From NCBI GenBank assembly GCA_903879775.1, contig CAIRMY010000042.1:1-27336 (forward strand): 27,336 nucleotides of DNA. The letters are read 5' to 3'. Positions 15,105 to 25,275 of the stretch are shown one piece after another (the stretch's first letter is position 1; every line of letters begins with the position of its first letter). Under the pieces are notes generated by a model. That model was not told the DNA's origin, ran no database searches, and was given only the letters and a program-made list of their open reading frames with translations. Made by a program: the position numbers and the translations under genes. Origin of the DNA: an uncultured Bacteroidota bacterium. GTDB taxonomy: Bacteria > Bacteroidota > Bacteroidia > NS11-12g > UBA955.

Positions 15105-15866
15105 ATGAAAATCACATTTTTAGGCACAGGCACTTCTCAAGGCGTTCCCCCAATCGGGTGCAAGAGCCCAGTTTGTTTGAGCGAGAATGTGAAAGATAAA
15201 CGTTTAAGAGCATCTATCCATGTTGAATGGAATGACGTGTCGATGGTTGTTGATGCAGGTCCAGATTTTCGTTATCAAATGATTCGCGCAGGTATTCATA
15301 AGTTGGATGCCTTATTGTTTACACACGAACACAAAGACCATACAGCGGGATTAGACGATGTTAGGCCTTACAATTATCTTCAGGAACAATACATTCAGGC
15401 TTATTGCAGCCAGCATGTCTTAGAGGCGCTTAAAAATCAGTACGATTATGTTTTCTCTGAGCATAAGTATCCCGGGATTCCTTTGATTGATTTTACGGTT
15501 ATCGATAATAGTCAATTTACAATTAAAGATTTACCTATTTTGCCGATTCAGGTGATGCACTATAAATTACCTGTTTTTGGTTATCGATTTAATAACTTTG
15601 CTTACATCACTGATGCTAACTTTATCAGTGATCTTGAAATTGAAAAATTACAAGGATTAGAGGTATTGGTTTTAAATGCTTTAAGAAGGGAACCTCACAT
15701 GTCGCATTTTACATTAACAGAGGCCACAAATTTAGCATTGAAAATTGGTGCAAAACAAACCTATTTTACGCACATGAGCCATCAAATTGGGTTTCATGAT
15801 GATGTATGCAATGAACTGCCGAATGGGATCGATTTGGCCTATGACGGCTTGCAAGTTATTTTATAA
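15105..15866 (+). CDS. MBL-fold metallo-hydrolase, PhnP-like
   Basis: A 253-aa metallo-beta-lactamase-fold phosphodiesterase-type protein. The N-terminus MKITFLGTGTSQGVPPIGC is the standard family start, which fixes the ATG. The metal-binding HEHKDH motif (His74, His76, Asp78, His79) is followed by GLDD. Later ligands are likely the His in VMHYKLPVFGYRF, the Asp in YITDAN, and the His residues in THMSHQIGFHDD. Cys19 and Cys24 resemble the extra zinc-site cysteines of PhnP, which cleaves ribosyl 1,2-cyclic phosphates. No phosphonate-utilisation genes are nearby, so the substrate is unknown; related proteins are often annotated only as MBL-fold hydrolases. Its start abuts a terminator, and its last 11 bp overlap the 3' end of porZ on the other strand. 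Confidence 0.88.
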   Translation: MKITFLGTGTSQGVPPIGCKSPVCLSENVKDKRLRASIHVEWNDVSMVVDAGPDFRYQMIRAGIHKLDALLFTHEHKDHTAGLDDVRPYNYLQEQYIQAYCSQHVLEALKNQYDYVFSEHKYPGIPLIDFTVIDNSQFTIKDLPILPIQVMHYKLPVFGYRFNNFAYITDANFISDLEIEKLQGLEVLVLNALRREPHMSHFTLTEATNLALKIGAKQTYFTHMSHQIGFHDDVCNELPNGIDLAYDGLQVIL

Positions 15867-18069
15867 AAATAAACTTACCCATTGCGGTTTCGGTGCCATC
15901 TTGATTCACGCCGAAAACAAAATAAACCCCACTATTTGGCTTTGTTCCATCCAAACGGTAGCCATTCCAAGTTGCTTTACCACCATTTGCTTTTGTTTGA
16001 TAAACTAATTTTGCCTGAGTATCGGTAATTCTAATTTCTGCGTTATTTGCGAGACCTTCAATGGTAATAATTCCTTCATATTTGGGAGGGACAGGGTTTG
16101 GATACACAATAATTTCACCAAAACTTTCATTGGCTTCTTTCGCATCATTGCGATAACTAATAATGCCTTTATTCGTTCCAATGAAGATTTCTCCAGTTTC
16201 ATCAATTTGACCTAGGCAAATGATTCTATTGGCTGAGAGAGGACTATTTTCAGACGTGAAATGTTTGATTACTTTTTGCCCATATTCATCTACAGCAAAT
16301 AAACCATTGGAAGTTGCCATCCATTTTCTGTTTCCCCCATCAACCAAAATATCTAAGATGGTTTCTTCTCCCATTAAATATCCAGTGGTTCCATCTTGTT
16401 CTACAATAAAACGATCTATTTTAGGTGATTTAAATAAATTTGAAGAACCAGTATAAACGTTTAATCCTTGAACTGTGCCTATCCAAACGTAACCATTTTT
16501 ATCTGCCGCAATTGACAAGACATCATTGCTCACCAATCCATTACTCGTATTGATACTTACGAGTTTATCGTCAAAATTATTGGTGATGTTACCTTCATCG
16601 AAAACGAGAATTCCAGTTGGAGTCTTGAGCCACTTTCGGTTAGTAGCGTCAATGGTAATTCCGGTGATATCACTTGTGTTTACATTAAATGTATACCAAT
16701 TATTTGATTTAGTGAGGCAAAGCAATGCACGGCTAGCACCATAATTGGCAATCCATAAATTGCCTTTTGAATCTTCCGCAATGCCACCAATTTGGATGAA
16801 ATTAAGAACATTGTTTCGAACGAGTGGGGAGTTTTTTTCATCGATGATATCTATGATTTCTTTATCCCTCAAAACCAAAATTCCTTGGGTATGAGAACCT
16901 AGATAGTAGCAATTATTCGCTTTTCGATGACAAACGAAAGTGAAATCATACATGTTTACTTTCTTTGGCGATTCTGGATTGTTAATCCAGGTTCCATTGT
17001 TATAGATATAAAAACCAGAAGTGTTAAACCCATTGCCAAAAGTGCTTGATAAACCACCACCCGAACATATGAGTTGATTCCCAGATTTTGACATTGCAAA
17101 AACAGATGGACTTGATGGGCCGTTTGGCATAAAAGCATAATTGGGATTGTCATTTTTAATTACACCAGGGCCATAGCCGGTGCAAAACCAATAAATGCCA
17201 TCAGAAAATTGGGTTGCTGAGACAATTACATTGATAAAAATATTTTTTTGACCGCTCGAAGAATAGTTTATGATATTCCCTTGTTGTGCAATATGTAAAC
17301 CATTGCTATTTACAAAGATTCGTGCTGTAAATGCAGGATTCGAAGTAATTGGAATTTCACTGCCATTAGAATAAGCAAAAACGAGGCTATCGCTTACAAA
17401 ATATAAGGCATTGTTCCATGCACACAGGTGATTTCCGTTTGGTTTTTTTGAAATATATTTCCATTGATTGAAATCATTTAGATTCACAGAATTACTCCAT
17501 TTGGCAGCAAGAATGCCATTTAATGTACTTGCATAAACAGAATCCTTTAAAATTGAACTTGCAAAAATCCTCACTGAACTTCCATTGGTTCCAATGGAGG
17601 TATAGCTGTCTTTGATTTCGTATTGTGTTAGATTGACAACAAGGAGCCCGAAATTTGTAGAAACTAGGGCTTCATTATTATCAAAGCTAACATGGTTAAT
17701 TCTTTTATCTCCTTGAAGTGGTTTGTTAAAGAATCCTGGAATGTTCACTATTTTTTGATCATTGATAATGAGATCAATATTTCCATCGATATATCCGATA
17801 AACAGCGTTTGTAATTTAGGATAATAGGCGAGGTGTGTAATTTCCGCTGAATGAAATCCATCTTCTTTCAGCAGTTTTTTCATTTCTCCATTGTTTGTTG
17901 TTCTCCAAAAGCCTTGTTCACTTGAAGAATAAATATAACGTTGACTTGTTTCACAAAGTTTGGCAAATTGATAACTATAATGTGTTCTCCAATTTCCGGT
18001 GGGAATGAGTTGCGCATTGCTGACTGCAAATTGCATTAAAAAAGCCAGTATGAAGAATATTTTGCGCAT
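15856..18069 (-). CDS. porZ: Type IX secretion system surface protein PorZ
   Basis: A 737-aa exported protein. Residues 1-19 are a signal peptide (MRKIFFILAFLMQFAVSNA before Q20). Residues about 20-640 form two beta-propellers of the two-component-regulator-propeller type; clear blades include GNLWIANYG, GYVWIGTVQGLNVYTG, NRKWMATSNGLFAVDEYG and GEIFIGTNKGIISY. The N-terminal NWRTHYSYQFAKLCETSQRYIYSSSEQGFWR and IGYIDGNIDLI patterns are typical of PorZ. Residues 650-737 are a T9SS C-terminal domain (VYPNPVP, then SGVYFVFGVNQDG and a final MGKFIFIK strand). In Porphyromonas gingivalis PorZ sits with PorU, PorV and PorQ on the surface, binds anionic LPS, and keeps its CTD. The gene follows sprA after 8 bp. 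If PorZ is wrong, the alternative is another propeller protein with a T9SS sorting domain. Confidence 0.85.
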   Translation of the reverse strand: MRKIFFILAFLMQFAVSNAQLIPTGNWRTHYSYQFAKLCETSQRYIYSSSEQGFWRTTNNGEMKKLLKEDGFHSAEITHLAYYPKLQTLFIGYIDGNIDLIINDQKIVNIPGFFNKPLQGDKRINHVSFDNNEALVSTNFGLLVVNLTQYEIKDSYTSIGTNGSSVRIFASSILKDSVYASTLNGILAAKWSNSVNLNDFNQWKYISKKPNGNHLCAWNNALYFVSDSLVFAYSNGSEIPITSNPAFTARIFVNSNGLHIAQQGNIINYSSSGQKNIFINVIVSATQFSDGIYWFCTGYGPGVIKNDNPNYAFMPNGPSSPSVFAMSKSGNQLICSGGGLSSTFGNGFNTSGFYIYNNGTWINNPESPKKVNMYDFTFVCHRKANNCYYLGSHTQGILVLRDKEIIDIIDEKNSPLVRNNVLNFIQIGGIAEDSKGNLWIANYGASRALLCLTKSNNWYTFNVNTSDITGITIDATNRKWLKTPTGILVFDEGNITNNFDDKLVSINTSNGLVSNDVLSIAADKNGYVWIGTVQGLNVYTGSSNLFKSPKIDRFIVEQDGTTGYLMGEETILDILVDGGNRKWMATSNGLFAVDEYGQKVIKHFTSENSPLSANRIICLGQIDETGEIFIGTNKGIISYRNDAKEANESFGEIIVYPNPVPPKYEGIITIEGLANNAEIRITDTQAKLVYQTKANGGKATWNGYRLDGTKPNSGVYFVFGVNQDGTETAMGKFIFIK

Positions 18070-18077
18070 TGGATGGA

Positions 18078-21000
18078 TTAATTAAACGTATAACGTAATT
18101 CGATTCCAAAATCTGTGAGGGACGTGTAAAACTGTGTGGCAATTTTGGGATCCATTATGACTCTATTGTATCGGAGTGCAAAATTTACCTTTTGATTAAT
18201 TTGGTATGTGACAGAAGGTGTAATTCTAATGTTTTGCATTCCTGCTGTATAGCGATTTACATTCACATCTATTTTACGAATGATGGTCACATTGTCATTA
18301 ATACTTACTGCTAAATCGAATCGAAAGTCATTCGGTAAATAAATTTTTCTTCCCCTTCGTTTAATTGGCAATGTTAATCCGGTTACCCTATAACCTGCAG
18401 TTAGTTGAAATTCATTCTGGCGCATTTCAGTCACATTGAAACTCGCTGCAAATAATTTTAAAACCCTTGAACGTTTATATTCAAATCCTACAGTCCAATT
18501 GTTTTTTGTTGTAATATTTACTCCAATTAAAGGCATAAAACCTTCGCTAATTGTTACATTCGCAATCTGATATTTAGGTGTCAAATCTGTCCCAATAGTT
18601 GGGGTTTCATTGTCGTTATATCTTAAATTACGCGTATAATCTCCAACGGAGTATCTTCCATTATAGGCATGTTTGAAATTGATATTTGTAAATATTTTTG
18701 ATAATGCTTTAATTTTTGTCAAACCATTATAGTTTATATTCCAGTTTGGCAATGGAATTGTTGGGAAACCAGAAATATTTGACAAATTTGTATTGCCAAC
18801 ATCCATACCGCTGTAAGTTGAATAAAACGATCCAATGAGCACATCTTGTGAATTTTTACTGAATCCAAGAGGGAATTTAGTATTCGGATCGGTGGCTCTA
18901 TACCCTAATTTCTGAACACTTAATCGTTCTGCCACGGTGTATCTGTTGCCGATAAACGATTCGAAAACTGGATTGGGATGGTTTTCGTTTTCATTCCTGT
19001 CTGCTGTAAAATGATTGTCAAAGAACCAACCAGAGACACTAAAGGTTCCATTTTGTGTTAATCCCTGATCCATCCATTGGAAACCATCATATTTGAAAAC
19101 ACTTTGGGTACCCTTGGTTTCATTTCGAGAAAAATCCAAACGTATTCTAAAATCTTTAATGGGTTCAACTGTTACGCTGCCAGAGATGTTTTGTGTGAAA
19201 TTGTTTTTGTAGAAATTTGCTTGTCGTGAATCATTTTTAAGTGCACCGCTGTTTGCTAAATCGTATCTTAAATTTTCATTTTGAAGACCAAATGCAAACC
19301 CTAAACCAGGTTGCAAATGTTTGAAATTCTGTCCAAAATAATCTGGTCTAAATGCGAATCCTGGCAATTCAGTACTTTCTTTCCTTTGAATATTTAAGCT
19401 TGCATTTTTGAACATGGTGATAAAATTACCTACTGCAAGAACAACTGGGTTTACTTTGTTTTTTGTATCAACACCTTTTTCGATTGCACTTTCAAACTTT
19501 GGACTTTCTTCTGTTGGCGACGGTTTAGGTTTATCGTTGCCTTTCGCTTTATTCTTAGGTTTAGGTTTATTGTAATCTTTTAACCAAGGAATCATTGAAT
19601 ACAGCTGCGTAAAGTTAAATTGAGTTGTTAGATTTATATCTTGGCTATTTTGAATTCTATTTCCCAATGAAGAGAATGCTGGTGGTGCTTGATTCCATTC
19701 ATAGCTCCCAATGTAGGCCGCTGAACTAGATATCCATTTAAGAATTCCAATTTTGCTAAACGGAAGGGTATAGGTTATGTTGGTTGTTTGATAGAACTTC
19801 GAAATACGCCCAAATCCAGCAAATTCTTGATAAATAGAATCTTGTTTTTCTTTAGAATCAATTTTGCCAAAAGGTTCTTGAATACGGGCTGCAACATTCG
19901 CCATGTAGGAAATCGTAATTGAATTCGTTAATGGCAATGAAGCATTAAAGTTTCTCGTTAAAGTAAAGTTCTTGTCGTAAAATCTTGGATTAACCTGCTT
20001 AAATGAGTTATTGTTCCTCGATTGTGATTCACTGTACAAGCGGTTTATTTGTATTTGAGAACTAAAAGAACTTGGTATTAAGTTGAAATTGAAGTCGCGG
20101 ATCAAAGCAAGTGAATTCGATTTGAATATTTTTGAAAATGGACGAATAAACTTCGTGGTAAATGCATAATTATAACCCAACGTAATTTGTGTGGTTTTAT
20201 AAAATTGTTCTTCAATTTGCTGATTTCTTCGGTAGTTATTTTGATAACTATAGCTCGCGTTGAAATTAGAAATTCCCCATGGTCTTGGTTTTTTCGTTGA
20301 ACCGCTAGCAACCTTAAAATTGCTAATGTTAAAGCTATATAATGAATTGTAATCTTCAGCAGCCAATCTTGCTTTGTCACGCGCTTCTTGATTTGTGATA
20401 CTTGATAAATATTGTTCAAGTTCAATATCTGGATTTAAAGGATTGAATTTTGGACGGACAAAGTTTTCAGACCATCCAATATACATTGGAATTGTGACAC
20501 CCATTTTGGCAGGGAAAAATTTACCCAATTCTAAATTGCTGGCAATATCGTAGTTGAAGTTATTTGTTAAACTTCTATCATTTAATTTTTTATCGACATC
20601 ACCAAAACCAATGGTTCTAATAGAACCGGCCATATTGAGTTGACCAAAATCTGCCAATTGCGCTTGTATATTGGCTAAAGCTGCCCAACCTCCGCTATTG
20701 GCAATTTCTTTCACGCGCAATTCATTCGCCCAAATTTCGAAGCATGCTGGGAGCGATGATTTGTTTTTTAATCCAATCATCATCACTTTTACATTGCTCA
20801 AATCGGGTAATCCCATAACAGATATTTTTCCGTTATTTAAAGGACTAATATAAGGCGCTGTCATAGGCCAATTGGCATTTTGACGTGCAATTTTTAGATC
20901 AAACAGTTTTTGAAATTCGAGGTCAATAAAATTCTCGCTGGGCCAAACTAATTTGTCGCTATTGGGAGAATTTCCATTTACATAACCGCGTGTTAAAGTC

Positions 21001-24000
21001 AATGGAATTTCATACTCGTAGTAGTTATTCGTTAAGTCAGTACCAAATCGGATAAAGGCCGATACTTCGCCATCGGCAATTGCATTTCCACCGCTTTCTT
21101 CAGCGTGCAAAAACATTTGCATTCTTTTATAATTACGAATATCGAAATTTGCAGTTTTAAATGCACCTCGAGCATCGCCTGGTTTCAAATCGCAAACTTG
21201 TAACGAAATGGATTGTTCGTTTTCCAAAACGGTGCCTAAACTTGCCATATTTTGAACCCTTTCAACTCCAGGTGGTGTTACATATGCAACCGGTGCTCGC
21301 TTTCCATTTTCCTCTAAATTCACTGTGCTCACAACAAACTTTGTTCCATCATTTGGATCTGTTGGGACAATAGCTCCAGGGTTTTTCAATGAATTTGTGT
21401 ATCTTCTCCAATCGGCTCTAACCAAGTTTATGTATCCCATTCGAATAACGGCTTCATCATTAAAACCTGTTAAAACCATTCTCATAAATCTGATACTTTT
21501 GAAGTCTGATATATTTCCTACGGCTTTTTCAAATTGACGAATAGGAATTTTGAATTGGTACCATTTAATGGCTTGGTCTTTTCCGTTTCTCAATTTTACA
21601 GTGTTGTTTACAATGTCGGCAACATAATTTTTACCCATTTGTAATTCGCCTGCATTGATTTTAATTCTATATTGATAATAATCTTCACTTTGGTTCATAG
21701 TGAAGTCACGGTTGATATCTTCGAAATCAGGAGTTGGCGTTGAAGATTTCGGCATGTCGGCATATTGCCCAGTGAATTTATCGGGATTAGAATTCCCTTC
21801 CATACCCTGAAAACGAGAGTATCGCTGCACAATATCGGCATCGGAAGTGTTATAATCTCCCTCCAAATAATGCACGAAATTGTCGTTTGATGGATCTTTA
21901 AATGCTTGTTGATAGAATTTTGAACCGGTTCCGAAATTGGCTTCAACCTTTTTCAAATAAGCAGTATCGTAAAATAATTTTTCTTCGGAATCACCCAAAC
22001 CATCCAAACCTAAATCTTGGGTTTTTAAGGTACTCGGATTGTTGTCGAACGCAAAGTTAATTTGAGGACTAGTTGGAATGATACCGAAAGCAGAAGTATC
22101 TGTTTCATTGAAACTACTTCCAGACGTTGGTAAACCATTTTCAAATGATTTACGGCGATCGGGTAAAATATCTTCGCTCACATTGCCAAAATGAAGTAAC
22201 AATTCACCATTTAAATTGGGGTTGTTAATTAAAGGATCCATCATCCATACTTCAACATAATCTATATTTGCAGCTTCAAAATCGTTTTGGTCAACCCTAC
22301 GCATAATTCCGGCCCAACTCTTTTTTGGATCAATCAATTGACCATTTGCGTCAATTTTGGTAGGATCATAATTGAAATTGTATAGTCCTCTTTCTTTTGG
22401 GTTAAATGACAAATCGAGGGTCGGTAAAATTGTTGGTGTACCTTGAGGGAAATTTCTTTGAGGGAAGACTTCTCTTTGATCAATTTGACGCATGTATGGA
22501 TCGCTTAAAATTTCATCAATGCGATTTTGGATATTAGACGGCATATCCGCATCTCTATAAAAAAGCTGATCAATGGTATAAAAACTTAATTTCGCGTGAT
22601 TGTTTAGCCACAATCGTTTATCTAAAAATTTTGTTTCGGGAAATAAATCAGGTTGTTTTTGTGGCACAGATGCCACCACCCAATTATTAACCACTTTGAA
22701 ATCATTTGGCAATTCAGCATTTTCGAAATCTTCTAAATTTGATATCCCAGTTTGATTGCCTTGTGATGAGAAATTATGGGGAAATACTTGTGCATATTCT
22801 GCATATGCTGTGATGTTAGAAATTTCTTTAGTTTCAATAAATGGTAGTTTATCGACCAATTTTGTGATGAATCTAGATTTAGAACTATAAGCAAAATCGG
22901 CACCAATAATGGTATTGTATAAAGGCTCTTCGTTGAAGTTAGTTTTGGTGGTCAATGGTCTTTCATACATATGGAGAATGGTTCCACCAAACATCATATT
23001 CTTAGAATATTTATGTTCAATACGAGTTCCAAGAAGTGTTTTTTGTTGAATGTTGAAAAAGCTCTGACCGTCTGCGCTCGCTCTAATTTCAGCCCCCCCT
23101 TGAAGTAGGCCTTGGTTTATGATCCTAACCCTACCCATGGCGTAGTCGACTTCGTAATCCATACCTTCCTGCAATGGACGACCATTTGCAGTAACTCTCA
23201 CAGAACCTCTTTGTAAATTAGTTGTTCCTAAGAATAATTCAGCACCATTTGAACTTTTATAACTACCTTGAATAAAGAATTTGTTGTGTTTAACATCTTG
23301 TGCAGCTAAAAATTTTGTAGAATCGTAAATTGCATCATAACAGTAAAAGTCTGCCAGGTCGGTTCTTGTTTCAAAACGGCTTCTCAAGAATTCTCCAAAA
23401 GGTTCAACCACTGGAAAAATAATACGGGCAAATTGGGTTTGCACTGTAAGTCCCTCAATCGCATCAAAAACCCCATCGGGTTTAGCCTCTTGCTGACGAT
23501 TTAATTTGTCTAAACCAAAAACGCGAATTAAGGGTTGAGCGCCTTTCAAATAAGGCAAATCGGCATTGCCAACCGGCAAATATCCATAATCGGCACCACT
23601 TGTATCATCGGCATAAATAACATTCAGTTTAAAATCTTCTAAGGTCAATGAATACGTATTTAAACTATAGATGTTTTTCATCATCAAACGCCAAATAGGC
23701 AAGCGTGTTCTGATGGTATTTCCTTTTAACATCTTTAAGTATAGTAATTTTTGATCACCCGGAGGAATATCTCTTGAAAATTCACCCACCTGGAATGTAA
23801 CACCGTTGTAAGTATATTCGAAAGCCACTGCTAGAATTTCATCATTGTTTAGTGGTTGATTTAATGAAATGAAACCCAATTGGTTATTTACTGTGAATTC
23901 ATTCGTCTGCAATTGACGGGCATAGTTTAATAAATCAAAGTCAACTGTTTGTTCGAAATTTGGGTATGTTTGGAAAATTTTGTCGATGGAGGTCCCTAAT

Positions 24001-25211
24001 TTACGAATTTGATCATCATTTTGTATACTTGAATAGAGCGTATTCGCTGCATTGTCGGCCGCTTTATTGGGAGATCCAATGAGAGAGGTTCTATAGGGGT
24101 TTGCTTCCCCCAAATCTTGGAAAGCCAAAATATCTCTTGGTGTTTCAACGTTTGCGTTTCTATTGGTAACCCATGCTTCAACTCTGTTAATCACCACGCC
24201 ACTCGCAACAATTGGCATGTTTTCCAATGATTTATCATAGTTGTCCTTGAAAAACTGAGCCAAGAAAAAGTGTTTGTTTTGATCGTAATTGTCTGCGGTA
24301 ATTTTAAACTCATTCATTTGAGCACCACCCTTAAGCACAGTTTCTGTGCTTTGACCTTTGTTCTGACTAAAAACAGTTTTTATGGTTGTTTTCCCAAATT
24401 GTAAACTATTTGCAAAACCAAATAAGTTGGGAACCGGTTTAATTAACTGTGTCGGCAAATTCAAACTTACGTTACCAACTTGAACATCCTTCAAAATTCC
24501 GTCGGGTTTACCTTTCCAACCTAAGTTGGTCTGATTGTCGAAATCAAATTGTGCTTCTGTATCGTAATTAATTCCAAGTTTTACAAATTCGCCAATACTT
24601 CCATTCGCTGCAATTTGCAATTGTTGATCGAAAACAGGCACAAAATATAATTGTTGGCGTTTACTATAGTTGGGATTTCTTATTTCGTTGATTGTTCCAC
24701 CAAGTTTTATCATCGCAGAGCCACTGAGTTGAAAGTCGACACCCCCGGCACCAAAAATTTTAGAAATGGCTGGGTTACTTAACTCTGCATTGATATAATT
24801 TGATATTCCACCTTTTGATGTAGGCTGGCTATAATCTGTATTTTGTGTTTTCTTTCGATAATATTCACTGTTTTTGTCTTTCGCAACCAGTTGGAAATAC
24901 TCTGTAACGCTTAAACTTTGACCAGTAGGATAAGAGAGTGAGCCCAATTGTTTAAATGATTCATAACGATTGGTTTTTGCATTGTATTTCCACTCCAATT
25001 TGAGAGGATCATCTAAATCGATATTCGAATTGCTAGATTTGTTATTGTCGGCTGAATTGGGTTTGGCAATTTTGTATTTTATCGCATTCGTATCTTTCTG
25101 AGCAAAGGCAGTAGAAATTGTAAAAATAGCAAATAACAATAGCAGCATTCTTTGCATAAAATGCAAAAAACAAGTGTTTGAGAAATCTCTGAAATTGATT
25201 TTTTTGATCAT
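18078..25211 (-). CDS. sprA: Type IX secretion system outer-membrane translocon SprA (Sov)
   Basis: A protein of about 2377 aa, the single giant beta-barrel (36 strands in the Flavobacterium structure) through which T9SS cargo crosses the outer membrane. The length agrees with Flavobacterium SprA (about 2400 aa). A signal peptide precedes Q38 (hydrophobic MLLLLFAIFTISTAFA). SprA-type features include repeated plug/barrel segments, long alternating hydrophobic strands rich in Asn, Tyr and Phe, and an ending in ELRYTFN as expected of a last barrel strand. Around residues 1875-1900 there is a Lys/Pro-rich low-complexity loop (KPKPKNKAKGNDKPKP). The start is uncertain: the ATG at 25211 gives a long charged n-region, and the ATG at 25157 would give a shorter, textbook signal peptide. 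A TTG at 25274 is rejected. It lies 64 bp downstream of ruvA and 8 bp upstream of porZ. Confidence 0.95.
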   Translation of the reverse strand: MIKKINFRDFSNTCFLHFMQRMLLLLFAIFTISTAFAQKDTNAIKYKIAKPNSADNNKSSNSNIDLDDPLKLEWKYNAKTNRYESFKQLGSLSYPTGQSLSVTEYFQLVAKDKNSEYYRKKTQNTDYSQPTSKGGISNYINAELSNPAISKIFGAGGVDFQLSGSAMIKLGGTINEIRNPNYSKRQQLYFVPVFDQQLQIAANGSIGEFVKLGINYDTEAQFDFDNQTNLGWKGKPDGILKDVQVGNVSLNLPTQLIKPVPNLFGFANSLQFGKTTIKTVFSQNKGQSTETVLKGGAQMNEFKITADNYDQNKHFFLAQFFKDNYDKSLENMPIVASGVVINRVEAWVTNRNANVETPRDILAFQDLGEANPYRTSLIGSPNKAADNAANTLYSSIQNDDQIRKLGTSIDKIFQTYPNFEQTVDFDLLNYARQLQTNEFTVNNQLGFISLNQPLNNDEILAVAFEYTYNGVTFQVGEFSRDIPPGDQKLLYLKMLKGNTIRTRLPIWRLMMKNIYSLNTYSLTLEDFKLNVIYADDTSGADYGYLPVGNADLPYLKGAQPLIRVFGLDKLNRQQEAKPDGVFDAIEGLTVQTQFARIIFPVVEPFGEFLRSRFETRTDLADFYCYDAIYDSTKFLAAQDVKHNKFFIQGSYKSSNGAELFLGTTNLQRGSVRVTANGRPLQEGMDYEVDYAMGRVRIINQGLLQGGAEIRASADGQSFFNIQQKTLLGTRIEHKYSKNMMFGGTILHMYERPLTTKTNFNEEPLYNTIIGADFAYSSKSRFITKLVDKLPFIETKEISNITAYAEYAQVFPHNFSSQGNQTGISNLEDFENAELPNDFKVVNNWVVASVPQKQPDLFPETKFLDKRLWLNNHAKLSFYTIDQLFYRDADMPSNIQNRIDEILSDPYMRQIDQREVFPQRNFPQGTPTILPTLDLSFNPKERGLYNFNYDPTKIDANGQLIDPKKSWAGIMRRVDQNDFEAANIDYVEVWMMDPLINNPNLNGELLLHFGNVSEDILPDRRKSFENGLPTSGSSFNETDTSAFGIIPTSPQINFAFDNNPSTLKTQDLGLDGLGDSEEKLFYDTAYLKKVEANFGTGSKFYQQAFKDPSNDNFVHYLEGDYNTSDADIVQRYSRFQGMEGNSNPDKFTGQYADMPKSSTPTPDFEDINRDFTMNQSEDYYQYRIKINAGELQMGKNYVADIVNNTVKLRNGKDQAIKWYQFKIPIRQFEKAVGNISDFKSIRFMRMVLTGFNDEAVIRMGYINLVRADWRRYTNSLKNPGAIVPTDPNDGTKFVVSTVNLEENGKRAPVAYVTPPGVERVQNMASLGTVLENEQSISLQVCDLKPGDARGAFKTANFDIRNYKRMQMFLHAEESGGNAIADGEVSAFIRFGTDLTNNYYEYEIPLTLTRGYVNGNSPNSDKLVWPSENFIDLEFQKLFDLKIARQNANWPMTAPYISPLNNGKISVMGLPDLSNVKVMMIGLKNKSSLPACFEIWANELRVKEIANSGGWAALANIQAQLADFGQLNMAGSIRTIGFGDVDKKLNDRSLTNNFNYDIASNLELGKFFPAKMGVTIPMYIGWSENFVRPKFNPLNPDIELEQYLSSITNQEARDKARLAAEDYNSLYSFNISNFKVASGSTKKPRPWGISNFNASYSYQNNYRRNQQIEEQFYKTTQITLGYNYAFTTKFIRPFSKIFKSNSLALIRDFNFNLIPSSFSSQIQINRLYSESQSRNNNSFKQVNPRFYDKNFTLTRNFNASLPLTNSITISYMANVAARIQEPFGKIDSKEKQDSIYQEFAGFGRISKFYQTTNITYTLPFSKIGILKWISSSAAYIGSYEWNQAPPAFSSLGNRIQNSQDINLTTQFNFTQLYSMIPWLKDYNKPKPKNKAKGNDKPKPSPTEESPKFESAIEKGVDTKNKVNPVVLAVGNFITMFKNASLNIQRKESTELPGFAFRPDYFGQNFKHLQPGLGFAFGLQNENLRYDLANSGALKNDSRQANFYKNNFTQNISGSVTVEPIKDFRIRLDFSRNETKGTQSVFKYDGFQWMDQGLTQNGTFSVSGWFFDNHFTADRNENENHPNPVFESFIGNRYTVAERLSVQKLGYRATDPNTKFPLGFSKNSQDVLIGSFYSTYSGMDVGNTNLSNISGFPTIPLPNWNINYNGLTKIKALSKIFTNINFKHAYNGRYSVGDYTRNLRYNDNETPTIGTDLTPKYQIANVTISEGFMPLIGVNITTKNNWTVGFEYKRSRVLKLFAASFNVTEMRQNEFQLTAGYRVTGLTLPIKRRGRKIYLPNDFRFDLAVSINDNVTIIRKIDVNVNRYTAGMQNIRITPSVTYQINQKVNFALRYNRVIMDPKIATQFYTSLTDFGIELRYTFN

Positions 25212-25275
25212 TACAAATCGTTTTTCTTGAGTATTGCTTTTGCTATAGGCTCTGCTGTGATTACAATCGTGCAAT

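Noticed and set aside
20102..20425. 107-codon minus-strand open frame in another frame of sprA
   Set aside because: Out-of-frame shadow within the intact sprA reading frame; no sign of a frameshift in sprA there.
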